Assembly: GCA_963680875.1 (NCBI GenBank)
Contig: OY804582.1
Span: 53,338,646 to 53,402,645 of the forward strand
Origin: Bathymodiolus brooksi
Taxonomy: Eukaryota > Mollusca > Bivalvia > Mytilida > Modiolidae
DNA length: 64,000 nucleotides
Direction of reading: 5' to 3'
Shown here piece by piece: positions 27,701 to 41,080 of this stretch. Numbering within the stretch: the first letter of the stretch is position 1; each line of letters begins with the position of its first letter. The position numbers and the translations under genes were made by a program. The notes beneath the pieces are model-generated. The model saw only the letters and a list, made by a program, of their open reading frames with translations. It had not been told where the DNA came from and did no database searches.

Positions 27701-30700
27701 TCTCACTCTACGATTTACGTCTCCTTTCTACCCCTTTGTATTGTCTCTCATTCTACGATTTACGTCTTCCCTCTACCCCTTTGGATTGTCTCTCACTCTA
27801 CGATTTACGTCGTCCCTCTACCCCTTTGGATTTTCTCTCATTCTACGATTTACGTCATCCCTCTACCCCTTTGGATTGTCTCTCATTCTACGATTTACGT
27901 CTCCCCTCTACCCCTTAGGATTGTCTCTCATTCTACGATTTACATCTCCCCTCTACCCCTTTGGATTGTCTTTCATTCTGCGATTTGCGTCTCCTTTCTA
28001 CCCCTTTGGATTGTCTCTCATTCTACGATTTACGTCTTCCCTCTACCCCTTTTGATTGTCTCTCATTCTACAATTTACGTCTCCCCTCTACCCCTTTGGA
28101 TTGTCTCTCACTCTACGATTTACGTCACCTTTCTACCCCTTTTGATTGTCTCTCATTCTACAATTTACGTCTTCCCTCTACCCCTTTTGATTGTCTCTCA
28201 TTCTACGATTTACGTCTCCCCTCTACACCTTTGGATTGTCTCTCATTCTACGATTTACGTCTCCTTTCTACCCCTTTGGATTGTCTCTCATTCTACGATT
28301 TACGTCTTCCCTCTACCCATTTGGATTGTCTCTCATTCTACGATTTACGTCTCCCCTCTACCCCTTTGGATTATCTCTCATTCTACGATTTACGTCTCCC
28401 CTCTACCCCTTTGGATTGTCTCTCATTCTACGATTTACGTCTCCCCTCTACCCCTTTGGATTGTCTCTCATTCTACGATTTACGACATCCGTCTACCCCT
28501 TTGGATTGTCTCTCATTCTACGATTTACGTCATCCGCCTACCCCTTTGGATTGTCTCTCATTCTACGATTTACGTCATCCCTCTACCCCTTTGGATTGTC
28601 TCTCATTCTACGATTTACGTCGTCCCTCTACCCTTTTCGATTGTCTCTCATTCTACGATTTACGTCATCCGTCTACCCCTTTGGATTGTCTCTCATTCTA
28701 CGATTTACGTCTCCCCTCTACCCCTTTGGATTGTCTCTCATTCTACGATTTACGTCATCCGTCTACCCCTTTGGATTGTCTCTCATTCTACGATTTACGT
28801 CATCTGTCTACCCCTTTGGATTGTCTCTCATTCTACGATTTACGTCATCCCTCTACGCCTTTTGGATTGTCTCTCATTCTACGATTTACGTCATCCCTCT
28901 ACCCCTTTGGATTATCTCTCATTCTACGATTTACGTCTCCCCTCTACCCCTTTGGATTGTCTCTCATTCTACGATTTACGTCTCCCCTCTACCCCTTTGG
29001 ATTGTCTCTCATTCTACGATTTATGTCTCCCCTCTACCTCTTTGGATTGTCTCTCATTCTACGATTTACATCTCCCCTCTACCCCTTTGGATTGTCTCTC
29101 ATTCTACGATTTACGTCGTCCCTCTACCCCTTTGGATTGTCTCTCATTCTACGATTTACGTCATTCGTCTATCCCTTTGGATTGTCTCTCATTCTACGAT
29201 TTACGTCATCCCTCTACGCCTTTTGGATTGTCTCTCATTCTACGATTTACGTCATCCCTCTACCCCTTTGGATTGTCTCTCATTCTACGATTTACGTCTC
29301 CCCTCTACCCTTTTGGATTGTCTCTCATTCTACGATTTACGTCATCCGTCTACCCCTTTGGATTGTCTCTCATTCTACGATTTACGTCATCCCTCTACCC
29401 CTTTAGATTGTCTCTCATTCTACGATTTACGTCTCCCCTCTACCCCTTAGGATTGTCTCTCATTCTACGATTTACATCTCCCCTCTACCCCTTTGGATTG
29501 TCTTTCATTCTGCGATTTGCGTCTCCTTTCTACCCCTTTGGATTGTCTCTCATTCTACGATTTACGTCTCCCCTCTACCCTTTTGGATTGTCTCTCATTC
29601 TACGATTTACGTCGTCCCTCTACTCCTTTGGATTGTTTTTCATTCTATGATTTATGTCTCCCCTCTACCTCTTTGGATTGTTTCTCATTCTACGATTTGC
29701 GTCTCCTTTCTACCCCTTTGGATTGTCTCTCATTCTACGATTTACATCTCCCCTCTACCCCTTTAGATTGTCTCTCATTCTACGATTTACGTCTCCCTTC
29801 TACCCCTTTGGATTGTCTCTCACTCTACGATTTACGTCTCCTTTCTACCCCTTTGGATTGTATATCATTCTACGATTTACGTCTTCCCTCTACCCCTTTG
29901 GATTGTCTCTCACTCTACGATTTACGTCTCCCCTCTACCCCTTTGGATTGTCTCTCACTCTACGATTTACGTCTCCTTTCTACCCCTTTGGATTGTCTCT
30001 CATTCTACGATTTACGTCATTCGTCTACCCCTTTGGATTGTCTCTCATTCTACGATTTACATCTCCCCTCTACCCCTTTGGATTGTCTCTCACTCTACGA
30101 TTTACGTCTCCTTTCTACCCCTTTGGATTGTCTCTCATTCTACGATTTACGTCTTCCCTCTACCCCTTTGGATTGTCTCTCACTCTACGATTTACGTCTC
30201 CCCTCTACCCCTTTGGATTGTCTCTCACTCTACGATTTACGTCTCCTTTCTACCCCTTTGGATTGTCTCTCATTCTACGATTTACGTCATCCGTCTACCC
30301 CTTTGGATTGTCTCTCATTCTACGATTTACGTCGTCCCTCTACCCTTTGGATTGTCTCTCATTCTACGATTTACGTCTCCCCTCTTTCTCTTTGGATTGT
30401 CTCTCATTCTACGATTTACGTCTCCCCTCTACCTCTTTGGATTGTCTCTCATTCTACGATTTACGTCTCCCCTCTACCTCTTTGGATTGTCTCTCATTCT
30501 ACGATTTACGTCATCCCTCTACTCCTTTGGATTGTCTCTCATTCTACGATTTACGTCTCCCCTCTACCCCTTTGGATTGTCTCTCACTCTACGATTTACG
30601 TCATCCCTCTATCCCTTTGGATTGTCTCTCATTCTACGATTTACGTCATCCCTCTACCCCTTTGGATTGTCTCTCATTCTACGATTTACGTCGTCCCTCT

Positions 30701-31500
30701 ACCCTTTTGGATTGTCTCTCATTCTACGATTTACGTCGTCCCTCTACCCTTTTGGATTGTCTCTCATTCTACGATTTACATCTCCCCTCTACCCCGTTGG
30801 ATTGTCTCTCATTCTACGATTTACGTCATCCCTCTACCCCTTTGGATTGTCTCTCATTCTACGATTTACGTCTCCCCTCTACCCCTTTGGATTGTCTCTC
30901 ATTCTACGATTTACGTCTCCCCTCTACCCCTTTTGATTGTCTTTCACTCTACGATTTACGTCATCCCTCTATCCCTTTGGATTTTCTCTCATTCTACGAT
31001 TTACGTCATCCCTCTACCCCTTTGGATTGTCTCTCATTCTACGATTTACGTCTCCCCTCTACCCCTTAGGATTGTCTCTCATTCTACGATTTACATCTCC
31101 CCTCTACCCCTTTGGATTGTCTTTCATTCTGCGATTTGCGTCTCCTTTCTACCCCTTTGGATTGTCTCTCATTCTACGATTTACGTCTTCCCTCTACCCC
31201 TTTGGATTGTCTCTCATTCTACGATTTACCTCTTCCCTCTACCCATTTGGATTGTCTCATTCTACGATTTACGTCATCCCTCTACTCCTTTGGATTGTTT
31301 TTCATTCTATGATTTATGTCTCCCCTCTACCTCTTTGGATTGTCTCTCATTCTACGATTTGCGTCTCCTTTCTACCCCTTTGGATTGTCTCTCATTCTAC
31401 GATTTACATCTCCCCTCTACCCCTTTAGATTGTCTCTCGGTCTACGATTTACGTCTCCCCTCTACCCCTTTGGATTGTCTCTCATTCTACGATTTACGTC
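24724..31500 (+). repeat. Long-range repeat pair offset by about 4.75 kb
   Basis: The block beginning at 24724 recurs at 29493 (offset 4769 bp). Further right, 26388 pairs with 31112 (offset 4724 bp). The copies share the CTCGGTCTACG monomer, the three consecutive CTACCTCTTTGG monomers and the 43-bp GTCTCATTC monomer. Unlike the other blocks the two copies are not adjacent. The intervening 27331-28190 also holds shorter internal duplications of 630 bp. Confidence 0.72.
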
Positions 31501-32779
31501 TCCCCTCTACCCCTTTTGATTGTCTCTCACTCTACGATTTACGTCATCCCTCTATCCCTTTGGATTTTCTCTCATTCTACGATTTACGTCATCCCTCTAC
31601 CCCTTTGGATTGTCTCTCATTCTACGATTTACATCTCCCCTCTACCCCTTTGGATTGTCTTTCATTCTGCGATTTGCGTCTCCTTTCTACCCCTTTGGAT
31701 TGTCTCTCATTCTACGATTTACGTCTTCCCTCTACCCCTTTGGATTGTCTCTCATTCTACGATTTACGTCTTCCCTCTACCCATTTGGATTGTCTCTCAT
31801 TCTACGATTTACGTCCTCCTTCTACCCCTTTAGATTGTCTCTCATTCTACGATTTACGTCATCCCTCTACCCATTTGGATTGTCTCATTCTACGATTTAC
31901 GTCATCCCTCTACTCCTTTGGATTGTTTTTCATTCTATGATTTATGTCTCCCCTCTACCTCTTTGGATTGTCTCTCATTCTACGATTTGTGTCTCCTTTC
32001 TACCCCTTTGGATTGTCTCTCATTCTACGATTTACATCTCCCCTCTACCCCTTTAGATTGTCTCTCATTCTACGATTTGCGTCTCCTTTCTACCCCTTTG
32101 GATTGTCTCTCATTCTACGATTTACATCTCCCCTCTACCCCTTTAGATTATCTCTCACTCTACGATTTACATCTCCCCTCTACCCCTTTGGATTGTCTCT
32201 CATTCTACGATTTACGTCTTCCCTCTACCCATTTGGATTGTCTCATTCTACGATTTACGTCATCCCTCTACTCCTTTGGATTGTTTTTCATTCTATGATT
32301 TATGTCTCCCCTCTACCTCTTTGGATTGTCTCTCATTCTACGATTTGCGTCTCCTTTCTACCCCTTTGGATTGTCTCTCATTCTACGATTTACATCTCCC
32401 CTCTACCCCTTTAGATTGTCTCTCATTCTACGATTTACGTCTCCCCTCTACCTCTTTGGATTGTCTCTCACTCTACGATGTACGTCTCCTTTCTACCCCT
32501 TTGGATTGTCTCATTCTACGATTTACGTCTTCCCTCTACCCATTTGGATTGTCTCTTTCTACGATTTACGTCATCCCTCTACTCCTTTGGATTGTTTTTT
32601 ATTCTGTGATTTATGTCTCCCCTCTACCTCTTTGGATTGTCTTTCATTCTACGATTTACGTCATCCCTCTACGCCTTTGGATTGTCTCATTCTACGATTT
32701 ACGTCATCCCTCTACTCCTTTGGATTGTTTTTCATTCTATGATTTATGTCTCCCCTCTAGCTCTTTGGATTGTCTCTCA

Positions 32780-34880
32780 TTCTACGATTTACGTCTCCCC
32801 TCTACCCCTTTTGATTGTCTCTCATTCTACAATTTACGTCATCCGTCTACCCCTTTGGATTTTCTCTCATTCTACGATTTACGTCATCGCTCTACCCTTT
32901 GGATTTTCTCTCATTCTACGATTTACGTCATCCCTCTACCCCTTTGGATTGTCTCTCATTCTACGATTTACGTCTCCTCTCTACCCCTTTGGATTGTCTC
33001 TCACTCTACGATTTACGTCTCCCCTCTACCCCTTTGGATTGTCTCTCATTCTACGATTTACGTCTCCCCTTTACCCCTTTTGATTGTCTCTCACTCTACG
33101 ATTTACGTCATCCCTCTATCCCTTTGTATTTTCTCTCATTCTACGATTTACGTCATCCCTCTACCCCTTTGGATTGTCTCTCATTCTACGATTTATGTCT
33201 CCCCTCTACCCCTTAGGATTGTCTCTCATTCTACGATTTACATCTCCCCTCTACCCCTTTGGATTGTCTTTCATTCTGCGATTTGCGTCTCCTTTCTACC
33301 CCTTTGGATTGTCTCTCATTCTACGATTTACGTCTTCCCTCTACCCCTTTGGATTGTCTCTCATTCTACGATTTACGTCTTCCCTCTACCCATTTGGATT
33401 GTCTCATTCTACGATTTACGTCATCCCTCTACTCCTTTGGATTGTTTTTCATTCTATGATTTATGTCTCCCCTCTACCTCTTTGGATTGTCTCTCATTCT
33501 ACGATTTGCGTCTCCTTTCTACCTCTTTGGATTGTCTCTCATTCTACGATTTACATCTCCCGTCTACCCCTTTAGATTGTCTCTCGGTCTACGATTTACG
33601 TCTCCCCTCTACCCCTTTGGATTGTCTCTCATTCTACGATTTACGTCTCCCCTCTACCCCTTTTGATTGTGTCTCACTCTACGATTTACGTCATCCCTCT
33701 ATCCCTTTGGATTTTCTCTCATTCTACGATTTACGTCATCCCTCTACTCCTTTGGATTGTTTTTCATTCTATGATTTATGTCTCCCCTCTAGCTCTTTGG
33801 ATTGTCTCTCATTCTACGATTTACGTCTCCCCTCTACCCCTTTTGATTGTCTCTCATTCTACAATTTACGTCATCCGTCTACCCCTTTGGATTTTCTCTC
33901 ATTCTACGATTTACGTCATCGCTCTACCCTTTGGATTTTCTCTCATTCTACGATTTACGTCATCCCTCTACCCCTTTGGATTGTCTCTCATTCTACGATT
34001 TACGTCTCCTCTCTACCCCTTTGGATTGTCTCTCACTCTACGATTTACGTCTCCCCTCTACCCCTTTGGATTGTCTCTCATTCTACGATTTACGTCTCCC
34101 CTTTACCCCTTTTGATTGTCTCTCACTCTACGATTTACGTCATCCCTCTATCCCTTTGTATTTTCTCTCATTCTACGATTTACGTCATCCCTCTACCCCT
34201 TTGGATTGTCTCTCATTCTACGATTTATGTCTCCCCTCTACCCCTTAGGATTGTCTCTCATTCTACGATTTACATCTCCCCTCTACCCCTTTGGATTGTC
34301 TTTCATTCTGCGATTTGCGTCTCCTTTCTACCCCTTTGGATTGTCTCTCATTCTACGATTTACGTCTTCCCTCTACCCCTTTGGATTGTCTCTCATTCTA
34401 CGATTTACGTCTTCCCTCTACCCATTTGGATTGTCTCATTCTACGATTTACGTCATCCCTCTACTCCTTTGGATTGTTTTTCATTCTATGATTTATGTCT
34501 CCCCTCTACCTCTTTGGATTGTCTCTCATTCTACGATTTGCGTCTCCTTTCTACCTCTTTGGATTGTCTCTCATTCTACGATTTACATCTCCCGTCTACC
34601 CCTTTAGATTGTCTCTCGGTCTACGATTTACGTCTCCCCTCTACCCCTTTGGATTGTCTCTCATTCTACGATTTACGTCTCCCCTCTACCCCTTTTGATT
34701 GTCTCTCACTCTACGATTTACGTCATCCCTCTATCCCTTTGGATTTTCTCTCATTCTACGATTTACGTCATCCCTCTACCCCTTTGGATTGTCTCTCATT
34801 CTACGATTTACGTCTCCCCTCTACCCCTTAGGATTGTCTCTCATTCTACGATTAACATCTCCCCTCTACCCCTTTGAATT
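32780..34880 (+). repeat. Higher-order repeat, two copies offset by 1032 bp
   Basis: The segment at about 32740-33760 is followed by a near-identical copy offset by 1032 bp (23 monomers minus 3 bp). Examples of matched positions are 32815/33847, 33084/34116 and 33463/34495. The unit contains the 43-bp deletion monomer and the TTTGTATTTTC monomer. The high similarity suggests a recent duplication. Confidence 0.83.
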
Positions 34881-37039
34881 GTCTTTCATTCTGCGATTTG
34901 CGTCTCCTTTCTACCCCTTTGGATTGTATCTCATTCTACGATTTACATCTTCCCTCTACCCCTTTGGATTGTCTCTCATTCTACGATTTACGTCTTCCCT
35001 CTACCCATTTGGATTGTCTCTCATTCTACGATTTACGTCCTCCCTCTACCCCTTTAGATTGTCTCTCATTCTACGATTTACGTCTTCCCTCTACCCATTT
35101 GGATTGTCTCATTCTACGATTTACGTCATCCCTCTACTCCTTTGGATTGTTTTTCATTCTATGATTTATGTCTCCCCTCTACCTCTTTGGATTGTCTCTC
35201 ATTCTACGATTTGCGTCTCCTTTCTACCCCTTTGGATTGTCTCTCATTCTACGATTTACATCTCCCCTCTACCCCTTTAGATTGTCTCTCATTCTACGAT
35301 TTACGTCTCCCCTCTACCCCTTTGGATTGTCTCTCATTCTACGATTTACATCTCCCCTCTACCCCTTTAGATTGTCTCTCGGTCTACGATTTACGTCTCC
35401 CCTCTACCCCTTTGGATTGTCTCTCATTCTACGATTTACGTCTCCCCTCTACCCCTTTTGATTGTCTCTCACTCTACGATTTACGTCATCCCTCTATCCC
35501 TTTGGATTTTCTCTCATTCTACGATTTACGTCATCCCTCTACCCCTTTGGATTGTCTCTCATTCTACGATTTACGTCTCCCCTCTACCCCTTAGGATTGT
35601 CTCTAATTCTACGATTTACATCTCCCCTCTACCCCTTTGGATTGTCTTTCATTCTGCGATTTGCGTCTCCTTTCTACCCCTTTGGATTGTCTCTCATTCT
35701 ACGATTTACGTCTTCCCTCTACCCCTTTGGATTGTCTCTCATTCTACGATTTACGTCTTACCTCTACCCATTTGGATTGTCTCTCATTCTACGATTTACG
35801 TCCTCCTTCTACCCCTTTAGATTGTCTCTCATTCTACGATTTACGTCATCCCTCTACCCATTTGGATTGTCTCATTCTACGATTTACGTCATCCCTCTAC
35901 TCCTTTGGATTGTTTTTCATTCTATGATTTATGTCTCCCCTCTACCTCTTTGGATTGTCTCTCATTCTACGATTTGCGTCTCCTTTCTACCCCTTTGGAT
36001 TGTCTCTCATTCTACGATTTACATCTCCCCTCTACCCCTTTAGATTGTCTCTCATTCTACGATTTGCGTCTCCTTTCTACCCCTTTGGATTGTCTCTCAT
36101 TCTACGATTTACATCTCCCCTCTACCCCTTTAGATTATCTCTCACTCTACGATTTACATCTTCCCTCTACCCATTTGGATTGTCTCATTCTACGATTTAC
36201 GTCATCCCTCTACTCCTTTGGATTGTTTTTCATTTTATGATTTATGTCTCCCCTCTACCTCTTTGGATTGTCTCTCATTCTACGATTTGCGTCTCCTTTC
36301 TACCCCTTTGGATTGTCTCTCATTCTACGATTTACATCTCCCCTCTACCCCTTTAGATTGTCTCTCATTCTACGATTTACGTCTCCCCTCTACCCCTTTG
36401 GATTGTCTCTCACTCTACGATGTACGTCTCCTTTCTACCCCTTTGGATTGTCTCATTCTACGATTTACGTCTTCCCTCTACCCATTTGGATTGTCTCTTT
36501 CTACGATTTACGTCATCCCTCTACTCCTTTGGATTGTTTTTCATTCCGTGATTTATGTCTCCCCTCTACCTCTTTGGATTGTCTCTCATTCTACGATTTA
36601 CGTCATCCCTCTACGCCTTTGGATTGTCTCATTCTACGATTTACGTCATCCCTCTACTCCTTTGGATTGTTTTTCATTCTATGATTTATGTCTCCCCTCT
36701 ACCTCTTTGGATTGTCTCTCATTCTACGATTTACGTCTCCCCTCTACCCCTTTTGATTGTCTCTCATTCTACAATTTACGTCATCCGTCTACCCCTTTGG
36801 ATTGTCTCTCACTCTACGATTTACGTCTCCCCTCTACCCCTTTGGATTGTCTCTCATTCTACGATTTACGTCTCCCCTCTACCCCTTTTGATTGTCTCTC
36901 ACTCTACGATTTACGTCATCCCTCTATCCCTTTGGATTTTCTCTCATTCTACGATTTACGTCATCCCTCTACCCCTTTGGATTGTCTCTCATTCTACGAT
37001 TTACGTCTCCTCTCTACCCCTTTGGATTGTCTCTCACTC

Positions 37040-40000
37040 TACGATTTACGTCTCCCCTCTACCCCTTTTGATTGTCTCTCACTCTACGATTTACGTCATC
37101 GCTCCACATTTTGGATTTTCTCTCATTCTACGATTTACGTCATCCCTCTACCCCTTTGGATTGTCTCTCATTCTACGATTTACGTCTCCTCTCTACCCCT
37201 TTGGATTGTCTCTCACTCTACGATTTACGTCTCCCCTCTACCCCTTTGGATTGTCTCTCATTCTACGATTTACGTCTCCCCTCTACCCCTTTTGATTGTC
37301 TCTCACTCTACGATTTACGTCATCCCTCTATCCCTTTGGATTTTCTCTCATTCTACGATTTACGTCATCCCTCTACCCCTTTGGATTGTCTCTCATTCTA
37401 CGATTTATGTCTCCTCTCTACCCCTTAGGATTGTCTCTCATTCTACGATTTACATCTCCCCTCTACCCCTTTGGATTTTCTTTCATTCTGCGATTTGCGT
37501 CTCCTTTCTACCCCTTTGGATTGTCTCTCATTCTACGATTTACGTCTTCCCTCTACCCCTTTGGATTGTCTCTCATTCTACGATTTACGTCTTCCCTCTA
37601 CCCATTTGGATTGTCTCATTCTACGATTTACGTCATCCCTCTACTCCTTTGGATTGTTTTTCATTCTATGATTTATGTCTCCCCTCTACCTCTTTGGATT
37701 GTCTCTCATTCTACGATTTGCGTCTCCTTTCTACCCCTTTGGATTGTCTCTCATTCTACGATTTACATCTCCCCTCTACCCCTTTAGATTGTCTCTCGGT
37801 CTACGATTTACGTCTCCCCTCTACCCCTTTGGATTGTCTCTCATTCTACGATTTACGTCTCCCCTCTACCCCTTTTGATTGTCTCTCACTCTACGATTTA
37901 CGTCATCCCTCTATCCCTTTGGATTTTCTCTCATTCTACGATTTACGTCATCCCTCTACCCCTTTGGATTGTCTCTCATTCTACGATTTACGTCTCCCCT
38001 CTACCCCTTAGGATTGTCTCTCATTCTACGATTTACATCTCCCCTCTACCCCTTTGGATTGTCTTTCATTCTGCGATTTGCGTCTCCTTTCTACCCCTTT
38101 GGATTGTATCTCATTCTACGATTTACGTCTTCCCTCTACCCCTTTGGATTGTCTCTCATTCTACGATTTACGTCTTCCCTCTACCCATTTGGATTGTCTC
38201 TCATTCTACGATTTACGTCCTCCCTCTACCCCTTTAGATTGTCTCTCATTCTACGATTTACGTCATCCCTCTACCCATTTGGATTGTCTCATTCTACGAT
38301 TTACGTGATCCCTCTACTCCTTTGGATTGTTTTTCATTCTATGATTTATGTCTCCCCTCTACCTCTTTGGATTGTCTCTCATTCTACGATTTGGGTCTCC
38401 TTTCTACCCCTTTGGATTGTCTCTCATTCTACGATTTACATCTCCCCTCTACCCCTTTAGATTGTCTCTCATTCTACGTTTTGCGTCTCCTTTCTACCCC
38501 TTTGGATTGTCTCTCATTCTACGATTTACATCTCCCCTCTACCCCTTTAGATTATCTCTCACTCTACGATTTACATCTCCCCTCTAGCCCTTTGGATTGT
38601 CTCTCATTCTACGATTTACGTCTTCCCTCTACCCATTTGGATTGTCTCATTCTACGATTTACGTCATCCCTCTACTCCTTTGGATTGTTTTTCATTCTAT
38701 GATTTATGTCTCCCCTCTACCTCTTTGGATTGTCTCTCATTCTACGATTTGCGTCTCCTTTCTACCCCTTTGGATTGTCTCTCATTCTACGATTTACATC
38801 TCCCCTCTACCCCTTTAGATTGTCTCTCATTCTACGATTTACGTCTCCCCTCTACCCCTTTGGATTGTCTCTCACTCTACGATGTACGTCTCCTTTCTAC
38901 CCCTTTGGATTGTCTCATTCTACGATTTACGTCTTCCCTCTACCCATTTGGATTGTCTCTTTCTACGATTTACGTCATCCCTCTACTCCTTTGGATTGTT
39001 TTTCATTCTGTGATTTATGTCTCCCCTCTAGCTCTTTGGATTGTCTCTCATTCTACGATTTACGTCTCCCCTCTACCCCTTTTGATTGTCTCTCATTCTA
39101 CAATTTACGTCATCCGTCTACCCCTTTGGATTTTCTCTCATTCTACGATTTACGTCATCGCTCTACATTTTGGATTTTCTCTCATTCTACGATTTACGTC
39201 ATCCCTCTACCCCTTTGGATTGTCTCTCATTCTACGATTTACGTCTCCTCTCTACCCCTTTGGATTGTCTCTCACTCTACGATTTACGTCTCCCCTCTAC
39301 CCCTTTGGATTGTCTCTCATTCTACGATTTACGTCTCCCCTCTACCCCTTTTGATTGTCTCTCACTCTACGATTTACGTCATCCCTCTATCCCTTTGGAT
39401 TTTCTCTCATTCTACGATTTACGTCATCCCTCTACCCCTTTGGATTGTCTCTCATTCTACGATTTATGTCTCCCCTCTACCCCTTAGGATTGTCTCTCAT
39501 TCTACGATTTACATCTCCCCTCTACCCCTTTGGATTGTCTTTCATTCTGCGATTTGCGTCTCCTTTCTACCCCTTTGGATTGTCTCTCATTCTACGATTT
39601 ACGTCTTCCCTCTACCCCTTTGGATTGTCTCTCATTCTACGATTTACGTCTTCCCTCTACCCATTTGGATTGTCTCATTCTACGATTTACGTCATCCCTC
39701 TACTCCTTTGGATTGTTTTTCATTCTATGATTTATGTCTCCCCTCTACCTCTTTGGATTGTCTCTCATTCTACGATTTGCGTCTCCTTTCTACCCCTTTG
39801 GATTGTCTCTCATTCTACGATTTACATCTCCCCTCTACCCCTTTAGATTGTCTCTCGGTCTACGATTTACGTCTCCCCTCTACCCCTTTGGATTGTCTCT
39901 CATTCTACGATTTACGTCTCCCCTCTACCCCTTTTGATTGTCTCTCACTCTACGATTTACGTCATCCCTCTATCCCTTTGGATTTTCTCTCATTCTACGA

Positions 40001-41080
40001 TTTACGTCATCCCTCTACCCCTTTGGATTGTCTCTCATTCTACGATTTACGTCTCCCCTCTACCCCTTAGGATTGTCTCTCATTCTACGATTTACATCTC
40101 CCCTCTACCCCTTTGGATTGTCTTTCATTCTGCGATTTGCGTCTCCTTTCTACCCCTTTGGATTGTATCTCATTCTACGATTTACGTCTTCCCTCTACCC
40201 CTTTGGATTGTCTCTCATTCTACGATTTACGTCTTCCCTCTACCCATTTGGATTGTCTCTCATTCTACGATTTACGTCCTCCCTCTACCCCTTTAGATTG
40301 TCTCTCATTCTACGATTTACGTCATCCCTCTACCCATTTGGATTGTCTCATTCTACGATTTACGTCATCCCTCTACTCCTTTGGATTGTTTTTCATTCTA
40401 TGATTTATGTCTCCCCTCTACCTCTTTGGATTTTCTCTCATTCTACGATTTGGGTCTCCTTTCTACCCCTTTGGATTGTCTCTCATTCTACGATTTACAT
40501 CTCCCCTCTACCCCTTTAGATTGTCTCTCATTCTACGTTTTGCGTCTCCTTTCTACCCCTTTGGATTGTCTCTCATTCTACGATTTACATCTCCCCTCTA
40601 CCCCTTTAGATTATCTCTCACTCTACTATTTACATCTCCCCTCTAGCCCTTTGGATTGTCTCTCATTCTACGATTTACGTCTTCCCTCTACCCATTTGGA
40701 TTGTCTCATTCTACGATTTACGTCATCCCTCTACTCCTTTGGATTGTTTTTCATTCTATGATTTATGTCTCCCCTCTACCTCTTTGGATTGTCTCTCATT
40801 CTACGAATTGCGTCTCCTTTCTACCCCTTTGGATTGTCTCTCATTCTACGATTTACATCTCCCCTCTACCCCTTTAGATTGTCTCTCATTCTACGATTTA
40901 CGTCTCCCCTCTACCCCTTTGGATTGTCTCTCACTCTACGATGTACGTCTCCTTTCTACCCCTTTGGATTGTCTCATTCTACGATTTACGTCTTCCCTCT
41001 ACCCATTTGGATTGTCTCTTTCTACGATTTACGTCATCCCTCTACTCCTTTGGATTGTTTTTCATTCTGTGATTTATGTC
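37040..41080 (+). repeat. Higher-order repeat, two copies offset by 2059 bp
   Basis: About 1.98 kb at 37040-39020 is repeated at 39100-41080 with an offset of 2059 bp (46 monomers minus 11 bp). The 11-bp shortfall comes from several 43- and 44-bp monomers kept in both copies. Matched rare marks are the ACATTTTGG monomer (near 37106/39165), the GATTTGGGTC monomer and the CTACGTTTTGCG monomer. Related blocks with the same 43-bp variants occur between about 31900 and 43000. Confidence 0.82.
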